From positions 248,001 to 312,000 of the forward strand of contig NZ_JBGRUO010000001.1 in NCBI RefSeq assembly GCF_041537905.1: DNA of 64,000 bases, given 5' to 3'. A program made the translations under genes and the position numbers. The DNA comes from Ruegeria_C sp041537905. GTDB taxonomy: Bacteria > Pseudomonadota > Alphaproteobacteria > Rhodobacterales > Rhodobacteraceae. The notes under the pieces were generated by a model. It was not told the DNA's origin, did no database searches, and was given only the letters and a program-made list of their open reading frames with translations. This document shows, one piece after another, positions 1-9,337 of the stretch. The stretch's first letter is position 1. Each line of letters opens with the position of its first letter.

Positions 1-500
1 TCACCTGTCGCGATTTCAGCCAGTTCATGTTGCGCATAAAGCGCAATACGCATGGTCTCGTCACTTTCCCCGATCGCGGTCTCGAAGGCCTGGGTTTGAT
101 ATTTGTCGACCACGTCTTCCATGAAAGTTGGCAACGAGGTTTTCGGAAAGTCATTGGGTCCAAAACCAAAGGCGTCGCTGAAAGCGCGGTAGCGTTTGTC
201 TGCCAGTCGATTGGCCAGAGCATCCTGAGCCGAGGTCCCATCTTCGAGGATCTTCTGCACGAAAAACCGGTTGTTCAGGTCGGATTCGAGCCCAAAGGCG
301 CCAAGCGCGACTTTCAGCAAAGTCCGGTCCGCAACCAGTTCCTGCGCCGACGTTACATTGCCGATTTCCTTCATAAAGTGCTGCGTTTCCCGCTGCAACA
401 GCGGCGAGGCGGAAAGGGCCTCGCGCTGCTGCGTCTGCGTTCTTTGCAGGAACTGCCACCCGGCAATCCCGCCCAGGGGAACGACCGGGCGAAAAGTCAC
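1..500 (-). CDS. DUF1217 family flagellar-locus protein (C-terminus cut by window)
   Basis: Reading the minus strand from a GTG at 500 gives a protein beginning VTFRPVVPLGGIAGWQFLQR and running off the window at about residue 166. The pattern (IAGWQFLQRT, SPLLQRET, LGAFGLESDLNNRFFVQKIL, FPKTSLPTFMEDV) matches the DUF1217 family, found beside flagellar genes in Rhodobacterales and of unknown biochemical role. The GTG overlaps the TGA of flbT (GTGA), so translation is probably coupled. The C-terminal end is not visible. Confidence 0.8.
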   Translation of the reverse strand, partial: MTFRPVVPLGGIAGWQFLQRTQTQQREALSASPLLQRETQHFMKEIGNVTSAQELVADRTLLKVALGAFGLESDLNNRFFVQKILEDGTSAQDALANRLADKRYRAFSDAFGFGPNDFPKTSLPTFMEDVVDKYQTQAFETAIGESDETMRIALYAQHELAEIATG

Positions 501-901
501 TGCTGCCGCAGCGCCAGCACGCGATCTTCACGCGGCAACAGCGCCCTCAGGGCTTTCAGACAGCGGTAGTGATGCTCGCCGATCAGCGCATCTGTGGCCT
601 CGGCCAGTGCCGAGCGGCTGTCGTGGTCGGTAAAGACCTGACTCAGTTCCTCGATCCGGCGCAGCAAAGCGTGTTTTGCCTCGCCCGGCTCGCAATCACC
701 GGACAACACCAGTTGCAGCGCGTAACAGGCCCGCCGGACCGGGGTCGTGGCATCGGTTGGATGTATCGCATCCCGCAGCCGCAGGATATTCGCATCGGGC
801 GTGACGATGGAGAGGCGCCCGCGCCGGTCCCCGTTCTCGATCACGGCTCCGTTGATCAGCACCCTCTCCTTGGGGGCGAGTTTCAAAACAAGGCCCGCCA
901 T
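497..901 (-). CDS. flbT: Flagellin translational regulator FlbT
   Basis: 134 aa protein starting MAGLVLKLAPKERVLINGAV, with the FlbT-type GDRRGRL and YYALQLVLSG-like segment (ACYALQLVLSG). In Caulobacter FlbT binds the 5' end of flagellin mRNA and represses its translation until the hook is complete. The size is normal for the family. Longer upstream reading in this frame only shadows flaF, so the ATG at 901 was chosen. It lies one base after the flaF stop and overlaps the DUF1217 start, forming one transcription unit downstream of flagellin. Confidence 0.93.
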   Translation of the reverse strand: MAGLVLKLAPKERVLINGAVIENGDRRGRLSIVTPDANILRLRDAIHPTDATTPVRRACYALQLVLSGDCEPGEAKHALLRRIEELSQVFTDHDSRSALAEATDALIGEHHYRCLKALRALLPREDRVLALRQQ

Positions 902-902
902 A

Positions 903-1274
903 TCAGGACGCCCCGCTGCGCAACCCGCGCAGGATGGAAGTGTTGATCTCAAGCAGCGGCGCGACGCCCGCCTTTCGGGCCAGGACAAGGCTGGTGTGAT
1001 GATCCACGAACTCGGCGAGGTAGAACAAACGCGCCCGCAGATCGGTGGGCAAGCCATTTTCAGGGCTGGCCACATCGGTAGCGAAAATCGTCCAGAGCCG
1101 CTTGTTGTCATGCAAGGCATGGGCAAGCTTGGGGTAATCCGCGGCGTCACCCTCCGCGGCGGCGCGAATGCGGTGGGTGATCCGCGCGAGTGTTTCATAT
1201 TCCGCATCTCTCGGAGTGCGGGTCGGGGCCGAATTGCTCGAATAGGCCTGTTGGGCAGTTGCAAGCGCGTTCAC
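903..1274 (-). CDS. flaF: Flagellar biosynthesis regulator FlaF
   Basis: 123 aa; begins MNALATAQQAYSSNSAPTRTPRDAEYE and carries the FlaF family segments (RLWTIFATDVASPENGLP, RARLFYLAEFVDHHT). FlaF works with FlbT in alphaproteobacterial flagellin synthesis and secretion, FlaF acting positively and FlbT negatively. The start is a GTG preceded by AAGGA at 7-nt spacing. The gene sits directly between flagellin and flbT, the usual order in Rhodobacterales. Confidence 0.93.
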   Translation of the reverse strand: MNALATAQQAYSSNSAPTRTPRDAEYETLARITHRIRAAAEGDAADYPKLAHALHDNKRLWTIFATDVASPENGLPTDLRARLFYLAEFVDHHTSLVLARKAGVAPLLEINTSILRGLRSGAS

Positions 1275-1308
1275 TGTCGATCCTTACCTGATGATGTTCT
1301 GGGAAAGG

Positions 1309-1335
1309 CGGTCGGGGCGGAAACCACCCCGACCG
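1309..1335 (-). terminator. Hairpin terminator after flagellin gene
   Basis: A 9-bp GC-rich inverted repeat (1309-1317 with 1327-1335, 9-nt loop) lies immediately 3' of the flagellin stop codon and is followed on the minus strand by a short CCTTTCC tract. It could partly terminate or stabilise the abundant flagellin mRNA ahead of flaF. Confidence 0.6.
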
Positions 1336-1343
1336 TCAGAGGT

Positions 1344-2597
1344 TTAACGGAACAGCGACAGGATCGTCTGCGGCGCCTGGTTGGCGATCGACAGCGATTG
1401 AACCGCCAGTTGCTGCTGGGTTTGCAGCGCCTGCAGCCGGGCCGAGACTTCTTCCATATTGGCATCCACCATCGCGCCGATCCCCGATTTCAGAGAATCG
1501 GACAGGTTGCTGATGAAGTCCTTCTGGGTGGAAATCCGCCCCTCGACCGAACCGAATGCCGCCGATGCGTCGATCGCGGTTCCGATCAGGGTTTCAACCG
1601 TGCCAAGCGCCGCGCTCGCCCCGCCGCCGGTCGAGACATCAATCGACGAAAGTGCGCCCAACCCGCCGGATCCGGCATTGGTGTATTGCGCGGTGATCAC
1701 GAGGTCCTGATCGGTGCCGTTGGTAAACGAGATCGTGCCAGCGGTACCTGAATCATAGTCGACGTCCAGCGTCCCCCCCGCGTCCGAAATTCCCAGCGAA
1801 TCAATCTGGGTCTTCAGCGCCGTTGCGACGATGTCACCTGTGGTAGTCGACGCTGCATCCTCTGCCGTCACGGTATAGGAAACAGATTGGTCATTGATGT
1901 TCACCGTGATCTGATCACCCGCCGCAAAGGTACCGGCTGCCGAAGCAGGAGGACCGGTGACCGCTGCACCCGCCTCATCAGTGACAAGATCAGCTGTGCC
2001 ACCACCGCCATTGAGGCTGAAAGCAGCGACATCCCCAAGTCCCGACACGCCCTGCGATCCGGCGAAAACGTTCTTGGCCGCATATCCGCCTGTCGACAGG
2101 TTCTGTCCGGCCACGTTGATCGATGATGGCGTTACACCACCCGCCGAATCGCGATCCAAAGACGCCAGGAACGAGGTAGAGGTGGTGGAGCCATCGACCA
2201 GGTTCAGCCCGTTGAACTGAGCTGCGCCAACCACGGTGCCGATCTGATCGCGCAGCGCCACGACGTCGGCCTGGATTTTAGCCCGATCAACGTTCTCTTC
2301 TTGGGCCGCAACGATCTTGCCCTTCATCTGGGTCAGTAGATCAGTAATGGTCTCTGACGCGTTCCGCGCAACGGAGACCGACGATTCACCAAGGCTCAGA
2401 CTGTCCTTGATGGCCTTGAAACCTTGCACATCAGATTCCATGACCTTCGAAATCGCCCAGACTGCTGAGTTGTCTTTGGCGTTGGCGACCGATTTACCGG
2501 TCGAAATTGCGTTCTGGGTGGCACCCAGGTTCTTGTTGACCATTTTCAGGGTCTGCAGCGCAACCATTGCGCCGTTGTTCGTCAGAATGCTGGACAT
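1344..2597 (-). CDS. fliC: Flagellin
   Basis: 417 aa, the filament subunit exported by the flagellar type III apparatus. The N-terminal D0/D1 region (MSSILTNNGAMVALQTLKMV, then about 140 residues of heptad-rich helix) and the C-terminal D0 helix (QTQQQLAVQSLSIANQAPQ, ending LSLFR) are classic flagellin. The middle (about residues 150-320) is Gly/Ser/Thr/Asp-rich, variable and surface exposed; it includes a VNINDQSVSYTVTAED beta segment typical of longer flagellins. The start is supported by GAGAGGA upstream. Followed by flaF and flbT, which control its expression. Confidence 0.97.
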   Translation of the reverse strand: MSSILTNNGAMVALQTLKMVNKNLGATQNAISTGKSVANAKDNSAVWAISKVMESDVQGFKAIKDSLSLGESSVSVARNASETITDLLTQMKGKIVAAQEENVDRAKIQADVVALRDQIGTVVGAAQFNGLNLVDGSTTSTSFLASLDRDSAGGVTPSSINVAGQNLSTGGYAAKNVFAGSQGVSGLGDVAAFSLNGGGGTADLVTDEAGAAVTGPPASAAGTFAAGDQITVNINDQSVSYTVTAEDAASTTTGDIVATALKTQIDSLGISDAGGTLDVDYDSGTAGTISFTNGTDQDLVITAQYTNAGSGGLGALSSIDVSTGGGASAALGTVETLIGTAIDASAAFGSVEGRISTQKDFISNLSDSLKSGIGAMVDANMEEVSARLQALQTQQQLAVQSLSIANQAPQTILSLFR

Positions 2598-2799
2598 AGC
2601 ATATCCTCTCTATGCGGGCGTTTGCCCGGTTCACGTCACCCGAACGGGTGGTTTGAAAACGTCTTTCTGACGGGTGCGGCATCCGGGGACCGGAGTGTCG
2701 CGCCACCTTCCGGAGGTGCGCCGCAACATTCGCCCGGGATGTCCTAATGCTTTGCTAAGCCCAGCATCTGGAATGGATCGACTTTGAGACAAACCTGCC
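2598..2799 (-). promoter_or_regulatory. Flagellin upstream/leader region
   Basis: About 200 bp without a gene between flgN-like and flagellin. It must hold the flagellin leader and probably its promoter. It contains an imperfect hairpin (GCG-CACCT / AGGTG-CGC, 2700-2721) that could be the end of the upstream transcript or a structure in the flagellin 5' leader, the region on which FlbT is known to act. No clear sigma-factor motif could be assigned by eye. Confidence 0.4.
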
Positions 2800-3147
2800 T
2801 CAAGCCCGTTTCTCCAGCTTCGAGGCCCCGCCCGGTTCGTGCTGCAGGCGCTGCCCGGCCTTGTCATAAGTATCAAAGCCCGACTGAAGCCGCTTGAGCT
2901 CTGACAAACGCTCGACAACCGATTTCAGGCCAGCCAGTGCCGCATCAAAAAGGGCCCGGTTCTGATCCGCCTTGTGTTTGATGATATCCAGATCCGCAAC
3001 CGCCACTGTCCCCTCTTGGGCGACCTCGTCCAGCAGTGATTCCTTTTCGGGCACCAGGGCGGATACCTGATCAAGCGCCCCCGAGATCAGCAACTGACGC
3101 TCCTGATCCAGCAGGTCGTTCAGTTTTGACAGAGCCGATTTGCGCAC
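2800..3147 (-). CDS. FlgN-like flagellar export chaperone
   Basis: About 115 aa, almost wholly helical (KSALSKLNDLLDQERQLLISGALDQVSALVPEKESLLDEV...), the length and shape of FlgN, the cytosolic chaperone that escorts hook-associated proteins FlgK/FlgL to the export gate. A GTG at 3147 is chosen because GAGGGG lies 7 nt upstream; an in-frame ATG at 3162 would overlap the end of the preceding gene and has a poor ribosome site. Lies between flgJ and fliC on the same strand. The family call rests on shape and context. Confidence 0.7.
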   Translation of the reverse strand: MRKSALSKLNDLLDQERQLLISGALDQVSALVPEKESLLDEVAQEGTVAVADLDIIKHKADQNRALFDAALAGLKSVVERLSELKRLQSGFDTYDKAGQRLQHEPGGASKLEKRA

Positions 3148-3151
3148 GTGC

Positions 3152-3436
3152 TTACCCCTCATGATTGGCCACCAGACCCTGCAGCAGAATCTCTGTCAGG
3201 CCGATCCCGCCCGCGCGCGTGATCTGAAGCGCCTGTTCGCGAACCAGCATTGAGGAAAATTGATCCTCGCCCGCGCCGCCGCCAAAAGATTCGCGCGCAG
3301 ATCCAAAGCCCGCCGATTTCAGCATCTCAGCCAGAAACGTCGCCTCCATCTGTACCGCGGCCTCTTTCGCCGTGGCACGTGGCTGCGGTGGTCTCGAAAG
3401 GTCCAGGCGAACGTTGTGCGGATTTGCAGCGTCCAT
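3152..3436 (-). CDS. flgJ: Flagellar rod-binding protein (FlgJ N-terminal domain only)
   Basis: 94 aa carrying only the rod-binding domain of FlgJ (AAVQMEATFLAEMLKSAGFG, then FGGGAGEDQFSSMLVREQAL, then GIGLTEILL). The muramidase half found in enterobacterial FlgJ is absent, as is common in alphaproteobacteria, where a separate lytic transglycosylase opens the wall for the rod. The second of two in-frame ATGs (3436 rather than 3442) is preferred because GAGGG is 7 nt upstream of it and too close to the first. Confidence 0.82.
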   Translation of the reverse strand: MDAANPHNVRLDLSRPPQPRATAKEAAVQMEATFLAEMLKSAGFGSARESFGGGAGEDQFSSMLVREQALQITRAGGIGLTEILLQGLVANHEG

Positions 3437-3547
3437 TTTCATTCCCTCAAATTGACAGCGTTTTTCCTAGACTGGCGCGGAAGCGTTAAAAAAAATGCAA
3501 CCGAATCCAGTTCACTGTCGTCGGCGACAACAAGGATCTGGTGCAAC

Positions 3548-4915
3548 ATGCTGATAGAACATCTCGCGTCACCCGCCCCCGGCACTCCCGCAAGGGCCAG
3601 AGTGAACAGCTCTGGTTCGCCGAATTCGGGTGCTGCGGATTTTGCCGATACGGTCGCCTCGGTGACCCGCGACGGGGCTGGCAAGGAAAGCCCGCATGCA
3701 CCGTCAGATGGCGACCCCGAAGCCGAAGCGAGGCCTGAGGACACCGCAGCGATGGCCGAGCAGAGCGAATCCGCGCGTGAAGGGACAGAACCGGAGGCGA
3801 CATTTGCCGCCTCGCAAGCCAAGCCGCAGGCAGAAGGACCAATGGCCGAGCTGCGCCTGCGCCACAACATCGCGCCCGGACGGACCGACACCGGTGCCAA
3901 GTCGGGGGCAACCGATCGCAACGCTGCAACTGGGGGAACTGCATCCGATCCCCCTCATGACCTCGCATCTACAGCCAAGGCGCAAGTTCACCCGGATGCG
4001 GTCCGAAAACCCGAGAGTCATGGCCTGATAGACCCGGCTTTCGCGAAGTTTGCTGAATCGGGGCAAGCGGCTCTGGCCAAAACCCCAACTAAGGAAGGAC
4101 GCGCGACGAGCAGCGCCAATCTCGCAAAAGGGCATGTGTCGTCTTTGATGGGTTCCGCGTCAGGACCAAACAGCGCAAACTGGCCTCTACAGACCACAAA
4201 ACCTGCGCCGGTTCCAGAAGCGGGCAGCGGGGGCCAGATAACGAGCGAGGGGGCAAACGCCGCAGCCCCTCAGGTAGCCTTGCGCCAGCCTCAGCTTTCG
4301 CAGGTCGCCCAAATTCCGGGGGGGATGGTGGCTGACCACGCCAACCCGACGTTAACAGCCTTTTCCGAAACCGTGACATCGGACGGTGATTTGCCGACCA
4401 GGCTAATGTCGTCTGTGCGCGAAGACCTGTTTCCGGCCCAGATCCGCATGGAGTCCGCAAGCCTTGGAATAGGGCTTGCGCGCGACTTGCCAAAGCCAGC
4501 TCAGGCCGAGACTGCTCGGGCAATCGCGGCGCAAATCAACGACGTCATGATGCGGCGCGGCGATGGCGGTTTCGAACTTGCGCTGCACCCCGAAGAGCTG
4601 GGTCGGGTGCGGGTTCTGATGAAGCCCACCGAAGGTGCCATGACGCTGGCAATCGTCGCGGAACGACCGGAAACACTCGATCTAATGCGGCGTCACATCG
4701 ACCAGCTTGCCGCAGAATTTCGGGACATGGGTTATAGCGCCGTGCATGTTGATCTGTCCGGGGCTGGCAATGACAAGGGCGACAGCCAAACCGGATATGG
4801 CGCGACTTCAGACTCATCAGATGATGATGGTGATCTGGCAGCGCCAGCGCCCGAAGCCAGCGCGCGGAGGGTGCTGATCCATGATCTTTCAATCGGATTG
4901 GATATGAGACTGTGA
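3548..4915 (+). CDS. fliK: Flagellar hook-length control protein FliK
   Basis: 455 aa. The first 300 residues are low-complexity, Ala/Pro/Ser/Glu-rich and disordered-looking, as expected of the FliK molecular ruler. The C-terminal Flg_hook domain (about residues 325-400) is clear: GGFELALHPEELGRVRVLMK and LDLMRRHIDQLAAEFRDMGY. FliK measures the hook and switches export specificity through FlhB. The ATG at 3548 follows AAGGAT; an open frame continues upstream to 3260 but only shadows flgJ on the other strand. Stop overlaps the flgD start. Confidence 0.88.
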   Translation: MLIEHLASPAPGTPARARVNSSGSPNSGAADFADTVASVTRDGAGKESPHAPSDGDPEAEARPEDTAAMAEQSESAREGTEPEATFAASQAKPQAEGPMAELRLRHNIAPGRTDTGAKSGATDRNAATGGTASDPPHDLASTAKAQVHPDAVRKPESHGLIDPAFAKFAESGQAALAKTPTKEGRATSSANLAKGHVSSLMGSASGPNSANWPLQTTKPAPVPEAGSGGQITSEGANAAAPQVALRQPQLSQVAQIPGGMVADHANPTLTAFSETVTSDGDLPTRLMSSVREDLFPAQIRMESASLGIGLARDLPKPAQAETARAIAAQINDVMMRRGDGGFELALHPEELGRVRVLMKPTEGAMTLAIVAERPETLDLMRRHIDQLAAEFRDMGYSAVHVDLSGAGNDKGDSQTGYGATSDSSDDDGDLAAPAPEASARRVLIHDLSIGLDMRL

Positions 4916-5595
4916 TCGAAACCACGCCTATTTCAGGCGCCCCTTCAGCGCAGAACACATCGGCGACCAGCCCGGCGAGCGAACCCTCTGCGCTGACGTC
5001 CGATTTCGAGACCTTTCTCAAGATGCTGACGGCGCAGGCTCGCAATCAGGACCCGTTGGAGCCGATAAATTCCTCGGAATATGCCGCTCAGCTGGCACAG
5101 TTTTCGATGGTCGAACAGCAGGTACGCACAAATGAGACGCTGTCGGACCTGTCCACGCTGCTTGGCGGGCCGCAAATGACGCAGCTATCAGGGTGGATCG
5201 GGTCAGAGGTTCGCGCGCTGGCTCCGGCGTATTTTGACGGCGATCCGGTGCGGATCTCATCCGCGCAGAATGATCAGGCCGATAGTGCCATTTTGGTTGT
5301 GCGAAACGGATCAGGGGACATTGTCGACCGGCAATCGCTGGCTCCGGGCGACAGAACCGCGATTTGGGACGGTCTGGATGCGAATGGCCTGCCAATGGCC
5401 ACGGGACATTATTCCTTCTCGGTCGAACACTATCGCGGTTCGGATTTGCTGAGCGAGGAGAATGCGGCGACCTATAACCGGGTGACCGAAGCGCAGCGGG
5501 AAGGTGACGATGTGATCTTGATCCTTGAGGGCGGACAGGCGATTTTGGCGCCATTGGTCACCGCGGTTCGATCCGGCGACCCGCAATCTCTCTAG
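4912..5595 (+). CDS. flgD: Flagellar hook-capping protein FlgD
   Basis: 227 aa with the FlgD N-terminal signature (DFETFLKMLTAQARNQDPLE, then EYAAQLAQFSMVEQQVRTN) and a C-terminal Ig-like/tudor region (WDGLDANGLPMATGHYSF). FlgD caps the growing hook and is needed for FlgE polymerisation. It starts with GTG inside the fliK stop (GTGA), so it is coupled to fliK. Ends at the edge of the flagellar block. Confidence 0.94.
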   Translation: MIETTPISGAPSAQNTSATSPASEPSALTSDFETFLKMLTAQARNQDPLEPINSSEYAAQLAQFSMVEQQVRTNETLSDLSTLLGGPQMTQLSGWIGSEVRALAPAYFDGDPVRISSAQNDQADSAILVVRNGSGDIVDRQSLAPGDRTAIWDGLDANGLPMATGHYSFSVEHYRGSDLLSEENAATYNRVTEAQREGDDVILILEGGQAILAPLVTAVRSGDPQSL

Positions 5596-5643
5596 GGTTC
5601 GTCGTGACCAGGCGCGCCCCTCTTGCCGGAGTTCGCCTGCCCG

Positions 5644-6507
5644 ATGCCACAAGACGACCCGCCCCAAGACCTGCAGGCCGATTTGCTGCGCCGTGGGCTG
5701 ATGGCACCCTCTGGCAGGTTCGAGCCGTTGCAGGGCGGACGCACGAACAAAGTGTGGAAACTGGTCGGCCCTGGGCCGGACCGGGTGCTGAAACTCTATC
5801 AGCGGGCGCTTGCCAACCCACTTTTCGGCAATGATCCAGAGCTTGAAACGCTGTGTCTGAATGCATTGGCCCCAACCGGACTGAGCCCCAAATTCCGCGC
5901 TTCGGGTGAAATCCCGAATGCTGTTTGGGTGCTTTATGAACACGCGGCAGGCACCCCGTGGACCTCGGATACCGCCTCGGTCGCCGGGTTGCTTGCCGAA
6001 CTGCACGCGCTCCGCCCTCCGCTTGCTTTGCCCAAGGGGTGCAATGGCAGCGGCGATCTTGAGATTGCAACGCACCGGATTCTGTCGCTCTGCCACTCGT
6101 GCGAACGCGCGCGGCTTCTGGACCTGAAACCGTCCGGGAGCGTGCCCGCCACCCCCGCAACCTGCCTGATCCATGGCGATCCGGTGGCTGGGAACATTCT
6201 TGTGAACGGCGCGTCACTGGTTCTGATCGACTGGCAATGTCCGGCCATCGGTGACCCAACCGAGGATCTGGCGCTGTTCCTGTCACCCGCCATGATGCAG
6301 GTTTATCGCGGCGCACCGCTCGACCCGGATGAAACCCGCGCCTTTCTCGCGGCCTATCCGCACAGGCAAACCATCGAGCGATATGAAACGCTGAAGCCCT
6401 GGTTCGCCTGGCGCATGGCCGCCTATTGCCTATGGCGCGCCGAAAACGGCTCGCAAGAATATGCGCAGGGCCTGCCTCTTGAATGCGCCATATTGGGCGC
6501 CGCTTGA
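5644..6507 (+). CDS. Aminoglycoside phosphotransferase/choline kinase-like protein
   Basis: About 287 aa with the APH/choline-kinase fold: N-lobe GGRTNKVWKLV with VLKLYQ, catalytic loop LIHGDPVAGNILV (the catalytic Asp in HGD) and metal-binding LIDWQCPAIGDPTEDLALF. Such kinases phosphorylate a small hydroxylated or amine substrate, which cannot be named here. It lies 48 bp after flgD and 165 bp before the polyamine-type importer, so a link with imported choline/polyamine-like substrate is possible but unproven. The ATG at 5644 is used; a TTG at 5623 is in frame. Neither has a good ribosome site. Confidence 0.75.
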   Translation: MPQDDPPQDLQADLLRRGLMAPSGRFEPLQGGRTNKVWKLVGPGPDRVLKLYQRALANPLFGNDPELETLCLNALAPTGLSPKFRASGEIPNAVWVLYEHAAGTPWTSDTASVAGLLAELHALRPPLALPKGCNGSGDLEIATHRILSLCHSCERARLLDLKPSGSVPATPATCLIHGDPVAGNILVNGASLVLIDWQCPAIGDPTEDLALFLSPAMMQVYRGAPLDPDETRAFLAAYPHRQTIERYETLKPWFAWRMAAYCLWRAENGSQEYAQGLPLECAILGAA

Positions 6508-6605
6508 CCCTCGCATACCAAATCCGAACGCCCGACCTGTGACATGCTGCAAGGTGATGCAAATCCAATCAATCCATCGGCACTCTGTCGCAATTGTGTT
6601 GCATA

Positions 6606-6623
6606 AGGCGGGATTGCCCGCTT
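6606..6623 (+). promoter_or_regulatory. Hairpin in the leader of the polyamine-type ABC operon
   Basis: In the 165-bp gap before the ATPase gene, AGGCGGG / CCCGCTT form a 7-bp stem (one G-T pair) with a 4-base ATTG loop. It could be a weak terminator of the upstream kinase gene or a leader structure. The rest of the gap (6508-6672) presumably holds the ABC operon promoter; no consensus was assigned. Confidence 0.35.
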
Positions 6624-6672
6624 AACCTCTCGGAAAAGGCGGCGCAGACCGCACAAAACTGGGGAGTTTGCT

Positions 6673-7773
6673 TTGGCTGCATCAAACAGCAACGACGCGT
6701 TCGTTGAATTCGAACGCGTTCAGAAAAGCTATGATGGCGAAACGCTTGTCGTCAAAGACCTGAATCTGACCATGCCAAAAGGCGAATTCCTGACAATGCT
6801 AGGGCCATCGGGGTCCGGCAAGACCACTTGCCTGATGATGCTGGCCGGATTTGAAACCGCCACCCATGGCGATATCCGGTTGGGCGGGATTTCGATCAAC
6901 AACATCCCGCCGCACAAACGCGGTATCGGGATGGTGTTTCAGAACTATGCCCTGTTCCCGCATATGACCATCGCAGAAAACCTCAGCTTTCCGCTGGAAG
7001 TGCGCAAATTGGGCAAATCCGAACGCGAAGAGAAAGTGAAACGCGCGCTGGACATGGTCGAGATGGGCGCCTTTGGTGGCCGCAGACCGGCCCAGCTATC
7101 AGGGGGCCAGCAGCAGCGAGTCGCTCTGGCCCGCGCGCTGGTGTTCGAACCGGAACTGGTTCTGATGGATGAACCACTGGGCGCTCTGGACAAGCAATTG
7201 CGTGAAAAGATGCAATTCGAAATCACCCACCTGGCGCATAATCTTGGGATCACGGTGGTCTATGTGACCCACGACCAGACCGAAGCGCTGACCATGTCGG
7301 ACCGCGTCGCCGTGTTCAACGATGGCGTGATTCAGCAACTGGCGCCGCCCGACCAACTCTATGAATCGCCCGATAACAGTTTCGTCGCGCAGTTCATCGG
7401 CGAAAACAACACGCTTGAGGGACAGGTCAAGGAAATCGCCAACGGCATTGCCGTGGTTCAACTGGACGATGGCGAGTTGATCGACTGCAAACCGGTTAAT
7501 GTCGACAAGCCCGGCGAGCGGACGCGTGTGTCGATCCGGCCCGAACGGGTCGAATACAACAAGGACCGCCTGAGCGACGGCGCCCATACCCTGAAAGCCG
7601 AAGTGCTTGAGTTCATCTATATGGGCGACATCTTCCGCACGCGACTGCGGGTCGCCGGAAATGACGAATTTATCATCAAGACCCGCAACGCGCCCGACCA
7701 GGTGCGTTTGCAGCCGGGACAGCAGATCGAGATCGGCTGGCTGCCCGAAGATTGTCGCGCGCTGGACGCGTGA
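6673..7773 (+). CDS. Polyamine-type ABC transporter ATP-binding protein (PotA-like)
   Basis: 366 aa. Walker A GPSGSGKTT, Q-loop VFQNYALFPHMT, signature LSGGQQQRVALARAL, Walker B LVLMDEPLGALD and the H-loop VTHDQTEAL are all present. A C-terminal TOBE-like regulatory region (VSIRPERVEY to the end) is typical of the PotA/FbpC/UgpC group. It energises import through the two permeases encoded 1.6 kb downstream. The start is TTG, supported by GGGGAG 6 nt upstream. First gene of the operon. Confidence 0.92.
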   Translation: MAASNSNDAFVEFERVQKSYDGETLVVKDLNLTMPKGEFLTMLGPSGSGKTTCLMMLAGFETATHGDIRLGGISINNIPPHKRGIGMVFQNYALFPHMTIAENLSFPLEVRKLGKSEREEKVKRALDMVEMGAFGGRRPAQLSGGQQQRVALARALVFEPELVLMDEPLGALDKQLREKMQFEITHLAHNLGITVVYVTHDQTEALTMSDRVAVFNDGVIQQLAPPDQLYESPDNSFVAQFIGENNTLEGQVKEIANGIAVVQLDDGELIDCKPVNVDKPGERTRVSIRPERVEYNKDRLSDGAHTLKAEVLEFIYMGDIFRTRLRVAGNDEFIIKTRNAPDQVRLQPGQQIEIGWLPEDCRALDA

Positions 7774-7885
7774 CGCCCCTTTTGTCGTATCCGGACATCC
7801 GGAGCGATGAACATGGAAGCCGGAATTCGAGACCCCGTGCGGCCGGTTCCTCCAGAGCAAGAACGGGAAAAACTGGGAGAGACTA

Positions 7886-8989
<1,104 letters not shown>

Positions 8990-9005
8990 CTCGAAGAAAC
9001 CAAAG

Positions 9006-9027
9006 CGGGCCTGAATAGGCCCGTTTT
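9006..9027 (+). terminator. Intra-operon hairpin terminator
   Basis: CGGGCC (9006-9011) and GGCCCG (9018-9023) form a 6-bp all-GC stem with loop TGAATA, followed by TTTT, 16 nt after the binding-protein stop codon. Such a site would partly terminate or protect the mRNA end, giving more binding protein than permease. Confidence 0.65.
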
Positions 9028-9046
9028 GCCACCCAAGGGGAAGACC

Positions 9047-9337
9047 ATGCCAAAAGGGTACATCATCGCCCACATAACGGTCACGAGCCCGGACCCCTAT
9101 CAGGAATATGTCCGGCTGGACACCCCGATCCTGCATGGTCTGGGGGGCAGATTTGTGGTGCGTGGCGGACAAAGTGAGACGGTCGAAGGTGACAGTCAGG
9201 ATCGCCATGTGGTGATTGAGTTCCCCTCTTATGAGGCCGCCAAGGCCGCCTATAACGACCCTGAATATCAGAAAGTGGCACAGATCCGGCGCGCCAATGC
9301 AGAGAGCGTAATCATTTTGGTCGAAGGTGCAGAATGA
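9047..9337 (+). CDS. DUF1330 family protein
   Basis: 96 aa with the DUF1330 dimeric alpha/beta-barrel pattern (GYIIAHITVTSPDPYQEY, GGRFVVRGGQSETVEG, VVIEFPSYEAAKAAYNDPEYQ). Function of the family is unknown. It sits inside the ABC operon, between binding protein and permeases, and its stop overlaps the first permease start by 4 nt, so it is co-translated. The ATG at 9047 follows AGGGGAAGACC; an alternative start at 9026 lacks a ribosome site. Confidence 0.85.
   Translation: MPKGYIIAHITVTSPDPYQEYVRLDTPILHGLGGRFVVRGGQSETVEGDSQDRHVVIEFPSYEAAKAAYNDPEYQKVAQIRRANAESVIILVEGAE

Noticed and set aside
3260..3547. Upstream extension of fliK
   Set aside because: It lies opposite flgJ and has no FliK features; ATG at 3548 preferred.
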